NCBI RefSeq assembly: GCF_002104455.1
Contig: NZ_NBOC01000004.1
Location: 62,001 to 126,000, forward strand
Direction: 5' to 3'
DNA length: 64,000 bases
From: Colwellia chukchiensis
GTDB taxonomy: Bacteria > Pseudomonadota > Gammaproteobacteria > Enterobacterales > Alteromonadaceae
The notes beneath the pieces are model-generated. The model had not been told where the DNA came from, did not search any database, and saw only the letters and a program-made list of their open reading frames with translations. The translations under genes and the position numbers were made by a program. This document shows positions 20,590 through 29,103 of this stretch, piece after piece. How positions within the stretch are numbered: position 1 is the stretch's first letter; the number at the start of each line of letters is the position of its first letter.

Positions 20590-21066
20590 TTAATTTTTCA
20601 GCATTGCAATGTGCGGAATATCATCTTCTAAATACATCTCACTAACGCGGGTAAAACCATGTTGATTATAAAACGTTTCTAAGTGCTCTTGCGCTGATAT
20701 TTTTAACTGTTCTTGCGGAAAATTTTGCGCGCAAATGCTTAAACCGGCGCTGATTAGTGCATGGCCAAGTCCTGTGCCTCGTGCGCTTTGAGCAGTAACA
20801 ACACGGCCGATACTGACATAATGCTCATAGGTTACGCCTTTAGGTAAGATACGCAAATACGCCACCATAACACCATTTTGATAGCAAAATACATGACGGG
20901 TTTGTGGATGGCGGTCGTACTCGTCGATGTCGGCGTAAAAACAGCACTGTTCAACAACAAAAACGTCAATACGCAATTTTAGCAAGTCGTATAACTCATT
21001 GGTGTTAAGCTCGGAGAATGTTTTGTTTTGCCAATGTATTGTGGGCTTGCTGGTGTCTCTCATCAT
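20590..21066 (-). CDS. GNAT acetyltransferase of the ElaA family
   Basis: This 158-residue protein matches ElaA over its whole length: the start IHWQNKTFSELNTNELYDLLKLR, VFVVEQ, YADIDEYDRHPQTRH, IGRVVTAQSARGTGLGHALI (acetyl-CoA loop) and the end FTRVSEMYLEDDIPHIAML. ElaA is a cytoplasmic N-acetyltransferase of uncertain substrate. The gene follows the GGDEF/EAL gene with no intergenic space (stop at 21067, ATG-ATG start at 21066), so the two are probably co-transcribed. Confidence 0.9.
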   Translation of the reverse strand: MMRDTSKPTIHWQNKTFSELNTNELYDLLKLRIDVFVVEQCCFYADIDEYDRHPQTRHVFCYQNGVMVAYLRILPKGVTYEHYVSIGRVVTAQSARGTGLGHALISAGLSICAQNFPQEQLKISAQEHLETFYNQHGFTRVSEMYLEDDIPHIAMLKN

Positions 21067-23391
21067 TTAAGTTTTGCTCTGCTCTTGAATTAATAGTTGC
21101 TCAAACTCTTGTTGCTTCATCGGCTTAGCTAATAAATATCCTTGTCCTAAATGGCAGCCCGCCTGCATAAGTAATTGCTTTTGTTGCTCGGTTTCTATGC
21201 CTTCTGCGATCACATCAATGCCAAGTTTATTGGCCATTACAATGATCGCCTGACAGAGTGCGGCATCTTTATTGTCAGTAGCCATGTTTTGTACGAAGCT
21301 TTTGTCAATTTTTAAATAATCAATAGTGTAATTTTTAAGGTAAGAGAAAGAGCAATAGCCAGTGCCAAAATCATCAATGGCTATGGCAACGCCCTGTTGA
21401 CGCACTTGATCTAGTACTGAGATCACTTGACTTTGATTTTCCATTAACAAATTTTCAGTGATTTCTATGGCGATTGCTTGCTGCTCAAGGCCCTGTTTTT
21501 TCAATAACTCGGCCCAGTTGGTTATTTGTCGGCCTTGGTTGCGATATTGTACCGGCGAGGTATTGATACTGATCATTAACTCGGGACAATAATGCTCGCG
21601 CCAGTGTTTTACTTGTTGTGAAACTTGGTTAAATATCCAGTCGCTAATGTCACATATTAGACCGGTTTCTTCAGCTAATGGTATGAAGTCTAGTGGTGAA
21701 ATAGCACCAATTTCAGGGTGCTGCCAACGAATTAACGCTTCCGCTTTAATAATTTTATTGTTGGTTAAGTCCACGATGGGCTGATAAACCATATGGAATT
21801 GTTGTTTGTTCAGGGCCGAGCGTAAATTTTGTATGATTTCCATACGCTTTAAAAAGTCTGTGCGCATTTGCTCGGTAAAGTAATGAATACTATTGCGTCC
21901 TCGTGCTTTTGCTCCATACATAGCTTGGTCGGCATTTCGCAACAAGGCGTCAATATTGTCGGCATCGTTAGGGTAAAGTGCAATGCCTAAACTCGCCGCG
22001 CAGTAAACACTTTTTTGCTCTATTTGATATGGTTGCGACAAGCTACTTAGCAGTTTTTGCCCTATGTTATCAATATCGGCAGTGCTATTAGTGCCCACTA
22101 GAATGATGACAAACTCATCGCCACCTAAACGCGCAACGATGTCATTTTTTCTCAAACAGCTTTTAATGCGTCTTGAGGTTTGAATTAATAATTTATCGCC
22201 GGTGCTATGGCCTAACGAGTCATTAACATCTTTAAAATTATCAAGGTCTAGCATGACAACGGCGAGCTGACTTTTGTCGCGTTGTGCATTGGCGATAGCC
22301 GTCATTAAATGTTCGTGCATTAAGTTGCGATTTGGTAGCAAGGTTAAATTATCATAATTGGCTTGTTGCCATATGATGTTATCTGCGCGTTCGCGTTCAA
22401 TCGCTATGCGGGCAATATTGGTAATTTGCTCTATAGCAATAAAGTCACGCTTAGTGGGGGTGGCCACTTTCTCATGATATAAGGCAAAAGTGCCGAGCAA
22501 TGTGCCATTGCTGTCAATAATGGGTTCAGACCAACACGCTGCGATATTGGCTTTTTTAGCGAGATCTTTCCAAGCGCTCCAGTATGGATGGTTGGCGATG
22601 TCGCTAACTATAACGCGTTTTTTGGTGAAGGCCGCAGTGCCACAAGAGCCGGCACCATGACCGATAGTCATGCCATCTACTGCCTGGTTAAAAAAGTCCG
22701 GCAAACTTGGCGCTGCGCCAAGTGTTAAGTGTTTACCTGAGCCATCAAGTAATAAAATACTGCCTCTTACATTGGGAAATTCATACTCAATTTCTTTGAC
22801 AATAGCGGATAATATTGTTGTTAGCTTATTGGAACTGGCAATTAACTCTAGCAGTTTATTGCGGCTTTGGCTTAAGGTGACATTATCACTAAGCAGGCGG
22901 TTTTTTTTCTGCATAAACATTGAAAATGCCAAGGCAAATAAGTTTGTCAGTACTAAGGTGATCAGTATGCGATAGAGGTTGACGGTATCAAGCTGTTGAT
23001 TTGCGATAAAAAAAACATTGACGATCATGATGCTGTTAAAAGCACCACCAAGCAATGCGGGTAGCAGATAAAAGCTTGCCACAACGGCGGGAAAAGCCCA
23101 GTAGATGAGGTTCGCGCCTTTTAAATATATCGCTGCCAAAATAATGATTTGAGTAAATATGGCTAACAAGGCACTAAAAATGGTGGTTTTGCGGCTAAAC
23201 AACAAACCAATAAAAATACATGATAGGCCGAATATGGCGGTCGCGGCTATGAGTTTAGCGAGTTGATCTTGTAATTGAAAACCGAAAATTAAAAACGGTA
23301 GTAGCCCTAACGTTGCCGTTGCGGTCAAAGTCAGGAGAATTTTATCTTCAAGAGAACGATTGATGAATTTAGCTTTCAACTTAGCTTTCAT
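21067..23391 (-). CDS. Membrane GAF-GGDEF-EAL cyclic-di-GMP protein
   Basis: This 774-residue protein begins with about six membrane helices (residues 15-160), then a GAF domain (about 175-335). The GGDEF domain has an intact GGDEF near residue 423 and an RKND inhibitory site just before it. The EAL domain has AEALIRW (near 552), IEITENLLM, IDDFGTGYCSF, KIDKSF and AEGIETEQQ. Both catalytic sets look intact, so it may both make and break c-di-GMP, with the GAF or membrane part sensing a signal. The signal is unknown. It is co-directional with and abuts the elaA-like gene. Confidence 0.92.
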   Translation of the reverse strand: MKAKLKAKFINRSLEDKILLTLTATATLGLLPFLIFGFQLQDQLAKLIAATAIFGLSCIFIGLLFSRKTTIFSALLAIFTQIIILAAIYLKGANLIYWAFPAVVASFYLLPALLGGAFNSIMIVNVFFIANQQLDTVNLYRILITLVLTNLFALAFSMFMQKKNRLLSDNVTLSQSRNKLLELIASSNKLTTILSAIVKEIEYEFPNVRGSILLLDGSGKHLTLGAAPSLPDFFNQAVDGMTIGHGAGSCGTAAFTKKRVIVSDIANHPYWSAWKDLAKKANIAACWSEPIIDSNGTLLGTFALYHEKVATPTKRDFIAIEQITNIARIAIERERADNIIWQQANYDNLTLLPNRNLMHEHLMTAIANAQRDKSQLAVVMLDLDNFKDVNDSLGHSTGDKLLIQTSRRIKSCLRKNDIVARLGGDEFVIILVGTNSTADIDNIGQKLLSSLSQPYQIEQKSVYCAASLGIALYPNDADNIDALLRNADQAMYGAKARGRNSIHYFTEQMRTDFLKRMEIIQNLRSALNKQQFHMVYQPIVDLTNNKIIKAEALIRWQHPEIGAISPLDFIPLAEETGLICDISDWIFNQVSQQVKHWREHYCPELMISINTSPVQYRNQGRQITNWAELLKKQGLEQQAIAIEITENLLMENQSQVISVLDQVRQQGVAIAIDDFGTGYCSFSYLKNYTIDYLKIDKSFVQNMATDNKDAALCQAIIVMANKLGIDVIAEGIETEQQKQLLMQAGCHLGQGYLLAKPMKQQEFEQLLIQEQSKT

Positions 23392-23740
23392 ATCAGCTTA
23401 ACTTCTTATTCATAGGGGAAGTTACTCGGCACATAAGACATAATTATAAGTTACTAGGCTAACATAAGAAAATTTACCTTTCATGTAGTAATAATAGCAA
23501 GCGAGACAAAAAACAGAGTCATAATATTGATGTAATTGCACGATATTAGCGGGTCATTGCTACAACCCAAGTTGGCCTTTATCCGTTCTATTGCATCATT
23601 TTACATGCTAGAACCGATAGACGTTAGTTTTGCAAGCTAACGGTGTCGAGTTATGTTAGGTGAGAAACGCACATCGTTATTTAGTTTTAATGATGTGCGT
23701 TTTGTGTCAACACTCAGCTAGAACTGGCTAGGGTTAGCTG
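23392..23740. other. Gene-free spacer with an inverted repeat
   Basis: No gene is seen. A perfect 10-bp inverted repeat (AACGCACATC at 23666-23675 and GATGTGCGTT at 23692-23701) lies about 40 bp beyond hisIE. It is probably the 3' end of the his transcript, though its T tract on the minus strand is short. The left part carries the promoter region of the GGDEF/EAL gene. Confidence 0.55.
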
Positions 23741-24361
23741 TTATTTTTGGTGCCGAGTTTGTAGCACCGCCATGACTTCACTTAAATTAATGTTTTGATC
23801 TTGCAGTAACACTAAGGTGTGGTAAAACAAGTCCGCACATTCACCGAGTAAGTCTTCTTTAGTTTCAGCAACCGCCGCTAATGCCACCTCAACGCCTTCT
23901 TCGCCGACTTTTTGGGCTATTTTAGTGGTGCCACGAGAAAATAACTGCGCAGTGTAACTCTCTGCTGGCGCGTCATTTTTGCGACTGGCAATCACTTGCT
24001 CAAGTTGACTAAGAAAGTTTTGTTGGCTGATAGTTTGCTCAGCAAAACAAGACTCAGTGCCTAAATGACATGTAGGGCCTTGCGGCCTGCAGGCAATCAG
24101 TAAGCTGTCTTGATCGCAATCAGTAAGCACTTGGCTAACCAGCAAGTAATTGCCGCTGGTTTCCCCTTTACACCATAGTGCTTGTTTAGCGCGACTATAA
24201 AAAGTGGCGCGGCCAGTAGCTAAGGTTTGCGTTAAGGCGTCAATATTCATATAGCCTTGCATTAACACGGCGCCAGTATCTTGATGTTGAATAATGGCGG
24301 GGATCATGCCGGCCATTTTATCCCAAGCCAGTTGCGCGATATTGTCGGGTGTAATTAGCAT
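23741..24361 (-). CDS. hisIE: HisIE: phosphoribosyl-AMP cyclohydrolase / phosphoribosyl-ATP pyrophosphatase
   Basis: This 206-residue fused enzyme has a HisI domain at residues 1-115: [37 protein letters not shown], and the zinc ligands in [20 protein letters not shown] HisE domain follows, with [18 protein letters not shown] and [13 protein letters not shown]. It carries out steps 2 and 3 of histidine synthesis. It overlaps hisF by 7 bp on the same strand, as at the end of the classical his operon. Confidence 0.97.
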   Translation of the reverse strand: MLITPDNIAQLAWDKMAGMIPAIIQHQDTGAVLMQGYMNIDALTQTLATGRATFYSRAKQALWCKGETSGNYLLVSQVLTDCDQDSLLIACRPQGPTCHLGTESCFAEQTISQQNFLSQLEQVIASRKNDAPAESYTAQLFSRGTTKIAQKVGEEGVEVALAAVAETKEDLLGECADLFYHTLVLLQDQNINLSEVMAVLQTRHQK

Positions 24362-25143
24362 AATCTGATCTCAACTTTTTCATTTTTAAGGGTTTGCTTT
24401 AATTCATTAATGGCGATGATGCCTTTATGAAAAACACTAGCGGCTAACGCGCCATCAACGTCAGTTTGTTGAAAAACATCAACAAAGTGTGATATTTCAC
24501 CGGCGCCACCTGAAGCAATTAATGGCACATGACATAGCGCTCTGACTTGGCTTAGTTGGGGAAGATCATAGCCTTGGCGAACACCGTCTTGGTTCATGCA
24601 ATTAAGCACTATTTCACCGGCGCCGAGTTTTTGTACTTCTTGTAGCCAATCAAGCGTGCGCCACTTTGTTTTTTGCGTGCGCGCTTCATCGCCGGTAAAT
24701 TGATAAACTTGGTATTCACCAACGCCGTTATTGGCGTCTTGATTAAAAAAGCTATCAATGCCGACCACAATACATTGCTGGCCGAAAACATCAGCTAAAC
24801 GTGATATTAAACTCGGATCTCGTAACGCAGGCGAATTAATGGAAATTTTATCCGCCCCCATCATCAATATTTGCTTAGCATCGGCTTCAGTTTTTATGCC
24901 GCCGGCGACACAAAATGGGATATCGATCACTTGGGCGATACGACTAACCCAGCTTTTATCCACCACGCGATCATCTGAGCTAGCAGTAATATCATAAAAA
25001 ACCAATTCATCAGCACCCGCTTGTGCGTACTGCTGTGCAAGCGGTACTATATCGCCGATAATTTCGTGATTGCGAAATTGCACGCCTTTGACCACTTTAC
25101 CGTCGCGAACATCTAAACAAGGAATAATACGTTTAGCTAACAT
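24355..25143 (-). CDS. hisF: HisF: imidazole glycerol phosphate synthase cyclase subunit
   Basis: This 262-residue TIM-barrel protein is a full-length His[30 protein letters not shown] (catalytic Asp region), [38 protein letters not shown] (second catalytic Asp) and LIASGGAG. With HisH it makes IGP and AICAR. In most gammaproteobacteria hisA lies immediately upstream. Here hisA is absent, and the next 436 bp lead straight into the defence island. Confidence 0.97.
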   Translation of the reverse strand: MLAKRIIPCLDVRDGKVVKGVQFRNHEIIGDIVPLAQQYAQAGADELVFYDITASSDDRVVDKSWVSRIAQVIDIPFCVAGGIKTEADAKQILMMGADKISINSPALRDPSLISRLADVFGQQCIVVGIDSFFNQDANNGVGEYQVYQFTGDEARTQKTKWRTLDWLQEVQKLGAGEIVLNCMNQDGVRQGYDLPQLSQVRALCHVPLIASGGAGEISHFVDVFQQTDVDGALAASVFHKGIIAINELKQTLKNEKVEIRLC

Positions 25144-25579
25144 AGTGTCACCATTAGTTTAATCTTTTGATATTTAAGGGGTATTTCTTTTTCGGTTTTT
25201 GATTTTGATTTAAAATGGATACACATAGGCTACACTTAATATATTATTTATCTAATAATGTTTGAATAACAATTCAACGTCGCATTGCTGAAATCGTCAC
25301 ATTTATTGAGTTTGACTAGGAATATAACGCATAAGAAGCAGTTAGTTAATACATAAGTGTAATAACTGTTATCATTATTCTTAATAACAAAACTCAGCTA
25401 ATTATAAGGGGAGTGGGCTTATGTTTTCTCGACGGTTTGAATCCTTAAGTCAGTAAATCTTTAGGCTAGTTATTTCTGGCTGACAGATGTACCTTCGCAA
25501 TTAAAAGTTGATAGTTCTTAAATTCACGAAAGTGTAGATTCGAATCAAGTAATAATTGTTCAAAAAATTCAAGTTAAGA
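25144..25579. other. Island junction region upstream of hisF, no gene
   Basis: This is 436 bp of AT-rich sequence with only very short open frames, such as 11 codons at 25421-25456 behind an AAGGGGAG site. It holds the 5' flank of hisF and the 3' flank of the WYL regulator. It marks the change from core genes to accessory genes. I see no integrase, tRNA or clear attachment repeat. Confidence 0.5.
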
Positions 25580-26680
25580 CTAATTTCTAGTCATGGCTTT
25601 CGGGCTAGCAGATACTATTAATTCAGAGTTGGTTTGGACAGTGTAGGCTTGCACTAAGCTAGCGGCTCTTCGCAGCATTTCTCGTCGCAAGAATTCAGGC
25701 TCCAAAACAACGATGGAATCTGAAAATCCACTTAAATAATTTGCAATAAAGAAAGGATCTGGCTCTTTTCTATTGAAGTGAATTGGAAAACTTAACTCCA
25801 TTTCAATTAGCCAACAGTCATCAGTCTTTAATTTAGTAAAAGTCGCTTTATCAGCTATAGAGGTGGCTTCAAAATTACTTTTAACCCATGTATGGCAAAT
25901 AGCTGAGATCTTTTCTCTTGTTTCATATTCTGTTTTTTTGACTTCAATAAACTGCTCTTTTGACGCAGTTAAATCATGCAATTTGCCTATTTCAAAATAT
26001 CTCGTCGTATTAGTATTATGCTCATGAGCCAGTACTTTTAAGTGTTGGTTTAACAGTACAATTCTTTGAGGCGATAAGATTAATTCTTTTGCATCAAAAC
26101 TCTTGTGAATTGATTGGTAATTAGCAGAAAAGCACTGTTCTTCAAATGTACAATCAAATACAAACTGCCAAGATTTTCTTTCTTCAATTGTGGCTGACTC
26201 GTGATCTAATACGCTATGCATGTCATAACCCATCGGATTGAAATCTATTTTAGACAAATATTTTGTAAGCTCTGAATGGTCTAATACTTCTTCAGCTCTT
26301 TTGAATTCAGTTTGTAACGCTGAAAAAATATGAGGAGGAATTAGCTCCGGCAGATATTCTTTAATAAACGCAAATGCAAACGCTCTTTCTTCTGACATTT
26401 CAAACTGTTCAACAGCATCATCTTTGTCTTTTTGTGAGGTCCAGTAATATAAATAAGCATTTCCCTTTTTTACTCTACAGAGTCCTTCTCCTTCATCATC
26501 TAGTATAGAAGTGATAATTCGAGATGCGTTTTTCTTGAAAGAATCAAAAGAGTCTTGGCTTTCTTTTCTAAAGCTAGACAGTCGGTTTTCAATTAAATCT
26601 TTTATTTTAATTGCCTTATCTTCACCGACACCAATGCTTCGCACGATCGCGTTTCTAAATTCTGAATTCGATGACTTCAT
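25580..26680 (-). CDS. WYL-domain transcriptional regulator
   Basis: This 366-residue protein has a helical N-terminal part that could form a winged-helix DNA-binding domain. A WYL-type domain follows near residues 200-255 (PQRIVLLNQHLKVLAHEHNT, then RYFEIGKLHDLTAS). The C-terminal extension has FFIANYLSGFSDSIVVLEPEFLRREM, which resembles the WCX segment. WYL proteins are frequent regulators of BREX, CRISPR and other phage-defence loci. Its own divergent promoter carries a GGACA-N5-TGTC inverted repeat, and the same motif recurs four more times to the right. It is therefore probably an autoregulator of that set. Confidence 0.75.
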   Translation of the reverse strand: MKSSNSEFRNAIVRSIGVGEDKAIKIKDLIENRLSSFRKESQDSFDSFKKNASRIITSILDDEGEGLCRVKKGNAYLYYWTSQKDKDDAVEQFEMSEERAFAFAFIKEYLPELIPPHIFSALQTEFKRAEEVLDHSELTKYLSKIDFNPMGYDMHSVLDHESATIEERKSWQFVFDCTFEEQCFSANYQSIHKSFDAKELILSPQRIVLLNQHLKVLAHEHNTNTTRYFEIGKLHDLTASKEQFIEVKKTEYETREKISAICHTWVKSNFEATSIADKATFTKLKTDDCWLIEMELSFPIHFNRKEPDPFFIANYLSGFSDSIVVLEPEFLRREMLRRAASLVQAYTVQTNSELIVSASPKAMTRN

Positions 26681-26699
26681 ACAAGTGAGTAAACCCTAT

Positions 26700-26716
26700 A
26701 GGACAAGTGTTGTCTC
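26700..26716. promoter_or_regulatory. GGACA-N5-TGTC operator, site 1
   Basis: AGGACA-N5-TGTCTC lies 20 bp from the WYL regulator start and 47 bp before the 26763 gene, so it can control both divergent units. It is the weakest of five related inverted repeats. Confidence 0.65.
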
Positions 26717-26762
26717 GATATTCTTTTAAAATGCCACTAATGTCAATCGAGGAGTAACTTTT

Positions 26763-27059
26763 ATGCTGTCTGAACAACTATTAAATGTCATGAAAATGTT
26801 TTGTGAACTCTCGCTTTATCAAGACTTTTCAACGAGTACAGAAATTACAAATGTGATTAATCAACTTTCATTAGGGCAACTAAATACTAATAGAGAAAAG
26901 TACGTTATTTCATGCCTGATCCTCTCAGTTCAAGAAGCTTTAGAATCAAGTATACAAAAAGCAGCTGACTCAGCAGTCATGTCTGACCTGACGAAACTGG
27001 TCGATGAACTCAAGCAATTTCAATCAACATTACTTTCTGAAGAAAGGGTGATGCACTAA
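26763..27059 (+). CDS. Small hypothetical helical protein
   Basis: This 98-residue acidic protein is probably all-helical and cytoplasmic, with no signal or membrane segment. I recognise no family. A GAGGAG ribosome site lies 8 bp before the ATG, which supports real translation. It is divergent from the WYL regulator behind operator site 1. Its stop overlaps the start of a 30-codon frame (TAATG), and the membrane protein gene follows, so these genes form a small operon. Confidence 0.6.
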   Translation: MLSEQLLNVMKMFCELSLYQDFSTSTEITNVINQLSLGQLNTNREKYVISCLILSVQEALESSIQKAADSAVMSDLTKLVDELKQFQSTLLSEERVMH

Positions 27060-27151
27060 TGAAAACTTCCAATCAAGACCTTATTAGATTATTTCACATT
27101 AAACGATGTGGACACACCCAGATTGACAATGATCAACATTTAAATATTTAG
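27059..27151 (+). CDS. Possible 30-residue coupled small protein
   Basis: This ATG-started frame overlaps the stop of the 26763 gene as TAATG. It ends in a TAG that is part of the TAGGAG ribosome site of the next gene. The product is short, polar, and contains one Cys and three His in its second half. Coupling geometry is the only support; it may be just a translational bridge. Confidence 0.3.
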   Translation: MKTSNQDLIRLFHIKRCGHTQIDNDQHLNI

Positions 27152-27161
27152 GAGTGCTTTT

Positions 27162-27575
27162 ATGCAGTATCAACCAAAAGAAGTCTATATTGGGGGCTTT
27201 AACCCTGTTTATGAGTGTGTTCAAAACGGCTTTTTCCTAATTGGTGCGGGTAAACTTGGCGTTATGTTTTCTATTGTAGTGATGAGAGGAGATACTCTAT
27301 TTTGGGTTAGTGCTTTTATCGGAACCATTACACTGCTGAGAGCAAAGCGCTGGTATGATAAATGGCAGGATCGAGAGCTTCGAATCAAGTGTATCGATAT
27401 TAACTATATCGAAAGATTAAGTGACGAAACTGCGCCTAAATACAAAAAACAACAAGCCATCACAGCTATAACGAATAGAGCTTCGAAAGTATGGTGGAGT
27501 TATTTGCTTTTCTTTACTCCTCACATTGCTTTATTAGGCTTTTGTTGGTGGCTGCTTGATGCTTGGGGAGCTTAA
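27162..27575 (+). CDS. Hypothetical membrane protein
   Basis: This 137-residue protein has two close hydrophobic helices near residues 25-60 and a third near 112-132 with several Trp. A basic cytoplasmic-type loop lies between them (around KRWYDKWQDRELRIK). I recognise no family. The GGAG ribosome site is 7 bp before the ATG. It is third in the small operon that begins at 26763. A hairpin (ATTTTCTC/GAGAAAAT, 27586-27608) follows the stop, without a T tract. Confidence 0.6.
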   Translation: MQYQPKEVYIGGFNPVYECVQNGFFLIGAGKLGVMFSIVVMRGDTLFWVSAFIGTITLLRAKRWYDKWQDRELRIKCIDINYIERLSDETAPKYKKQQAITAITNRASKVWWSYLLFFTPHIALLGFCWWLLDAWGA

Positions 27576-27632
27576 GGGTAGTAGCATTTTCTCTTTTGCT
27601 GAGAAAATACTCAAATAACGATAGGGTGAATT

Positions 27633-27866
27633 ATGGCGAATCTATTAATTATAGAGTTTAGTGAAGAGGCGACTGAAAATTACTTAAGACTAGTAAGTCG
27701 AAAATCTGAAGCCGAAGTTGAAATGGATATGGAGCCATCTGGTGTTAAGCTAGAAATTGATATTGGACCTGCACATTACGGTTATGAGGCTGAAGTTGCA
27801 GGTAAGTCTATAGGTGAAGTCTTTGTGAAGCTTGAACATACAGGTTCACCTAAATTAAAATCATAA
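27633..27866 (+). CDS. Small hypothetical acidic protein
   Basis: This 77-residue protein alternates Val, Glu and Ile like a small beta sheet and contains EVEMDMEPSGVKLEIDIGP. It has no signal or membrane segment and no family I know. AGGGTG precedes the ATG by five bases. Its last codons overlap the end of the convergent amber-interrupted lipoprotein gene by 6 bp. In context it is part of the cluster controlled by the WYL regulator, which is inferred. Confidence 0.55.
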   Translation: MANLLIIEFSEEATENYLRLVSRKSEAEVEMDMEPSGVKLEIDIGPAHYGYEAEVAGKSIGEVFVKLEHTGSPKLKS

Positions 27867-28298
27867 GATTTCCCACTTTTGGGTAGCAAAATTCCGGCAG
27901 GCTTGGCCTGCTCCCGAACCTAGTTTTTGGCCTGTTGGGTTAGTCACTGAATAAGTAAATTTTCTGCATGTTTGGTATAAAATACCTCGTTTAGAATCTT
28001 CAAAGTAATCTTCTACATTCACGTTAAATACGTAGCATGTATCTATGTTCGTCCAAATATATTCTTGATCTGGTTCGCCTGATTGGAAAACTCTTGAGAG
28101 CTGTTCGAAATCCTAATGCCCAAAAGCTTCATATTGGTCTATTTTGCCGTCGAGATTGTCATCAATGGCGCCATTTATTGGGCCTCTGTTGTATTGTTTA
28201 ACCTTGCTATATACATCGGCAGGTAAGCCACAGTTAGAGTTGGTAATTGCACAGCCAGAAATGTTTAGAGCAAGTATTATATAGAGGCATTTATGCAT
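27861..28298 (-). pseudogene. Small lipoprotein gene with an in-frame amber codon
   Basis: The frame starting at 28298 encodes a lipoprotein signal (lipobox near NISGC) and an EF-hand-like DDNLDGKIDQYE loop, then meets TAG at 28113-28115 (codon 62). The same frame continues for 83 more codons to TGA at 27861-27863 and reads like a real protein: FEQLSRVF, then IWTNIDTCYVFNVNVEDYF with paired cysteines. The whole would be 145 residues. A single CAG-to-TAG change would explain it. Neighbouring genes use TAG as a normal stop, so general recoding is unlikely. It overlaps the 28659 gene by 8 bp, so the two form an operon. Confidence 0.7.
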
Positions 28299-28659
28299 CC
28301 TTTTCCTCCTGAAATACTACTATGTTTAACCCTTTCTGAATCAAAAACAGTTCAAACTGAGTAACTAAATAGTGATAAATTTGAGACAAGCTACCAACAG
28401 CGGCTATTGATTCAACGAAGTTTGAGTCGTTTCCTGAAATGTCATGTATTTCTGCTTGTGCTCTAAAGAATAGATAAGATTTTTGACTTTTAGCCTTATC
28501 AATTTGAATATCTGAAATAGCTAACCTGTAACTTAAATCTTCAGAGAATAAGACTCCTGTTTGGGCTATTAACAGATAAGCTGAAGCAACCGTGCTTGGC
28601 TCAATGCTAATTAAAAAGTGTTCTTCATTAACTGTTTCGCGATTCATTGATTCACTCAT
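28291..28659 (-). CDS. Hypothetical protein
   Basis: This 122-residue soluble protein has mixed alpha/beta character. Its end contains AAVGSLSQIYHYLVTQFELFLIQKG, a likely amphipathic helix. I recognise no family. It is divergent from the 28750 gene, with operator site 2 between them. It is followed by the amber-interrupted lipoprotein gene with an 8-bp overlap (ATGCATAA), which suggests coupled translation. Confidence 0.6.
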   Translation of the reverse strand: MSESMNRETVNEEHFLISIEPSTVASAYLLIAQTGVLFSEDLSYRLAISDIQIDKAKSQKSYLFFRAQAEIHDISGNDSNFVESIAAVGSLSQIYHYLVTQFELFLIQKGLNIVVFQEEKDA

Positions 28660-28697
28660 TTATAATTTAACTGTTTAAATAAGCCTACGGAAAAGTT

Positions 28698-28714
28698 AGG
28701 ACGCTTTTTGTCCC
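28698..28714. promoter_or_regulatory. GGACA-N5-TGTCCC operator, site 2
   Basis: AGGACG-N5-TGTCCC is centred between the divergent genes starting at 28659 (minus) and 28750 (plus), 36-39 bp from each. It shares the half-sites of the other four copies. Confidence 0.7.
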
Positions 28715-28749
28715 AATAGCCAGCTAATCTTTTGTTTTGGGAGGTCGCT

Positions 28750-28971
28750 ATGACTAATTTAGAGTTATGTTTAATTTGGGCTGGAGATCACGTAATTCAC
28801 AGTAAAGTTGAATACGATTTTCATATAGAACAAATCAAACTTTCACTATTAGATAAACAAAAAGATAACGAATACAGTTTTCTCTTTTGGACTTCTGCCT
28901 GTGAAGCATTCGAGATCAAAAATGACTTACCACGACGGATTCATGAAGTGTATTCAAATGCATGGTGCTGA
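28750..28971 (+). CDS. Small hypothetical protein
   Basis: This 73-residue soluble protein starts MTNLELCLIWAGDHV and shows no known domain. An ATG six codons upstream (28732) is open, but the GGGAGG ribosome site five bases before 28750 fixes the start there. The gene stands alone between operator sites 2 and 3. A role in the WYL-controlled cluster is inferred from position only. Confidence 0.55.
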   Translation: MTNLELCLIWAGDHVIHSKVEYDFHIEQIKLSLLDKQKDNEYSFLFWTSACEAFEIKNDLPRRIHEVYSNAWC

Positions 28972-29038
28972 ATGTCACATATAACTTTATGAAGAAGTTG
29001 TAGTTTCACTGTAAATATTCAAATTTTTATGGTTAATT

Positions 29039-29055
29039 GGGACGTTGCGTGTCCT
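29039..29055. promoter_or_regulatory. GGGAC-N5-TGTCC operator, site 3
   Basis: GGGACG-N5-TGTCCT lies 48 bp before the DUF2779 gene start, where it would overlap the promoter or transcription start. Confidence 0.7.
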
Positions 29056-29103
29056 AAGCTAAAAGTACACTTATGGAAAGACTTGATTTAAGGAAGTATA
29101 AAA

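Noticed and set aside
25421-25456. 11-codon frame with a good AAGGGGAG ribosome site at the island junction
   Set aside because: Too short to support as a gene. It could be the remnant of a truncated gene, but no partner sequence is seen.
27105-27135. GTGGACACACC...GACAATG as a sixth GGGACA-type operator
   Set aside because: The half-sites are not symmetric and the spacing does not fit.
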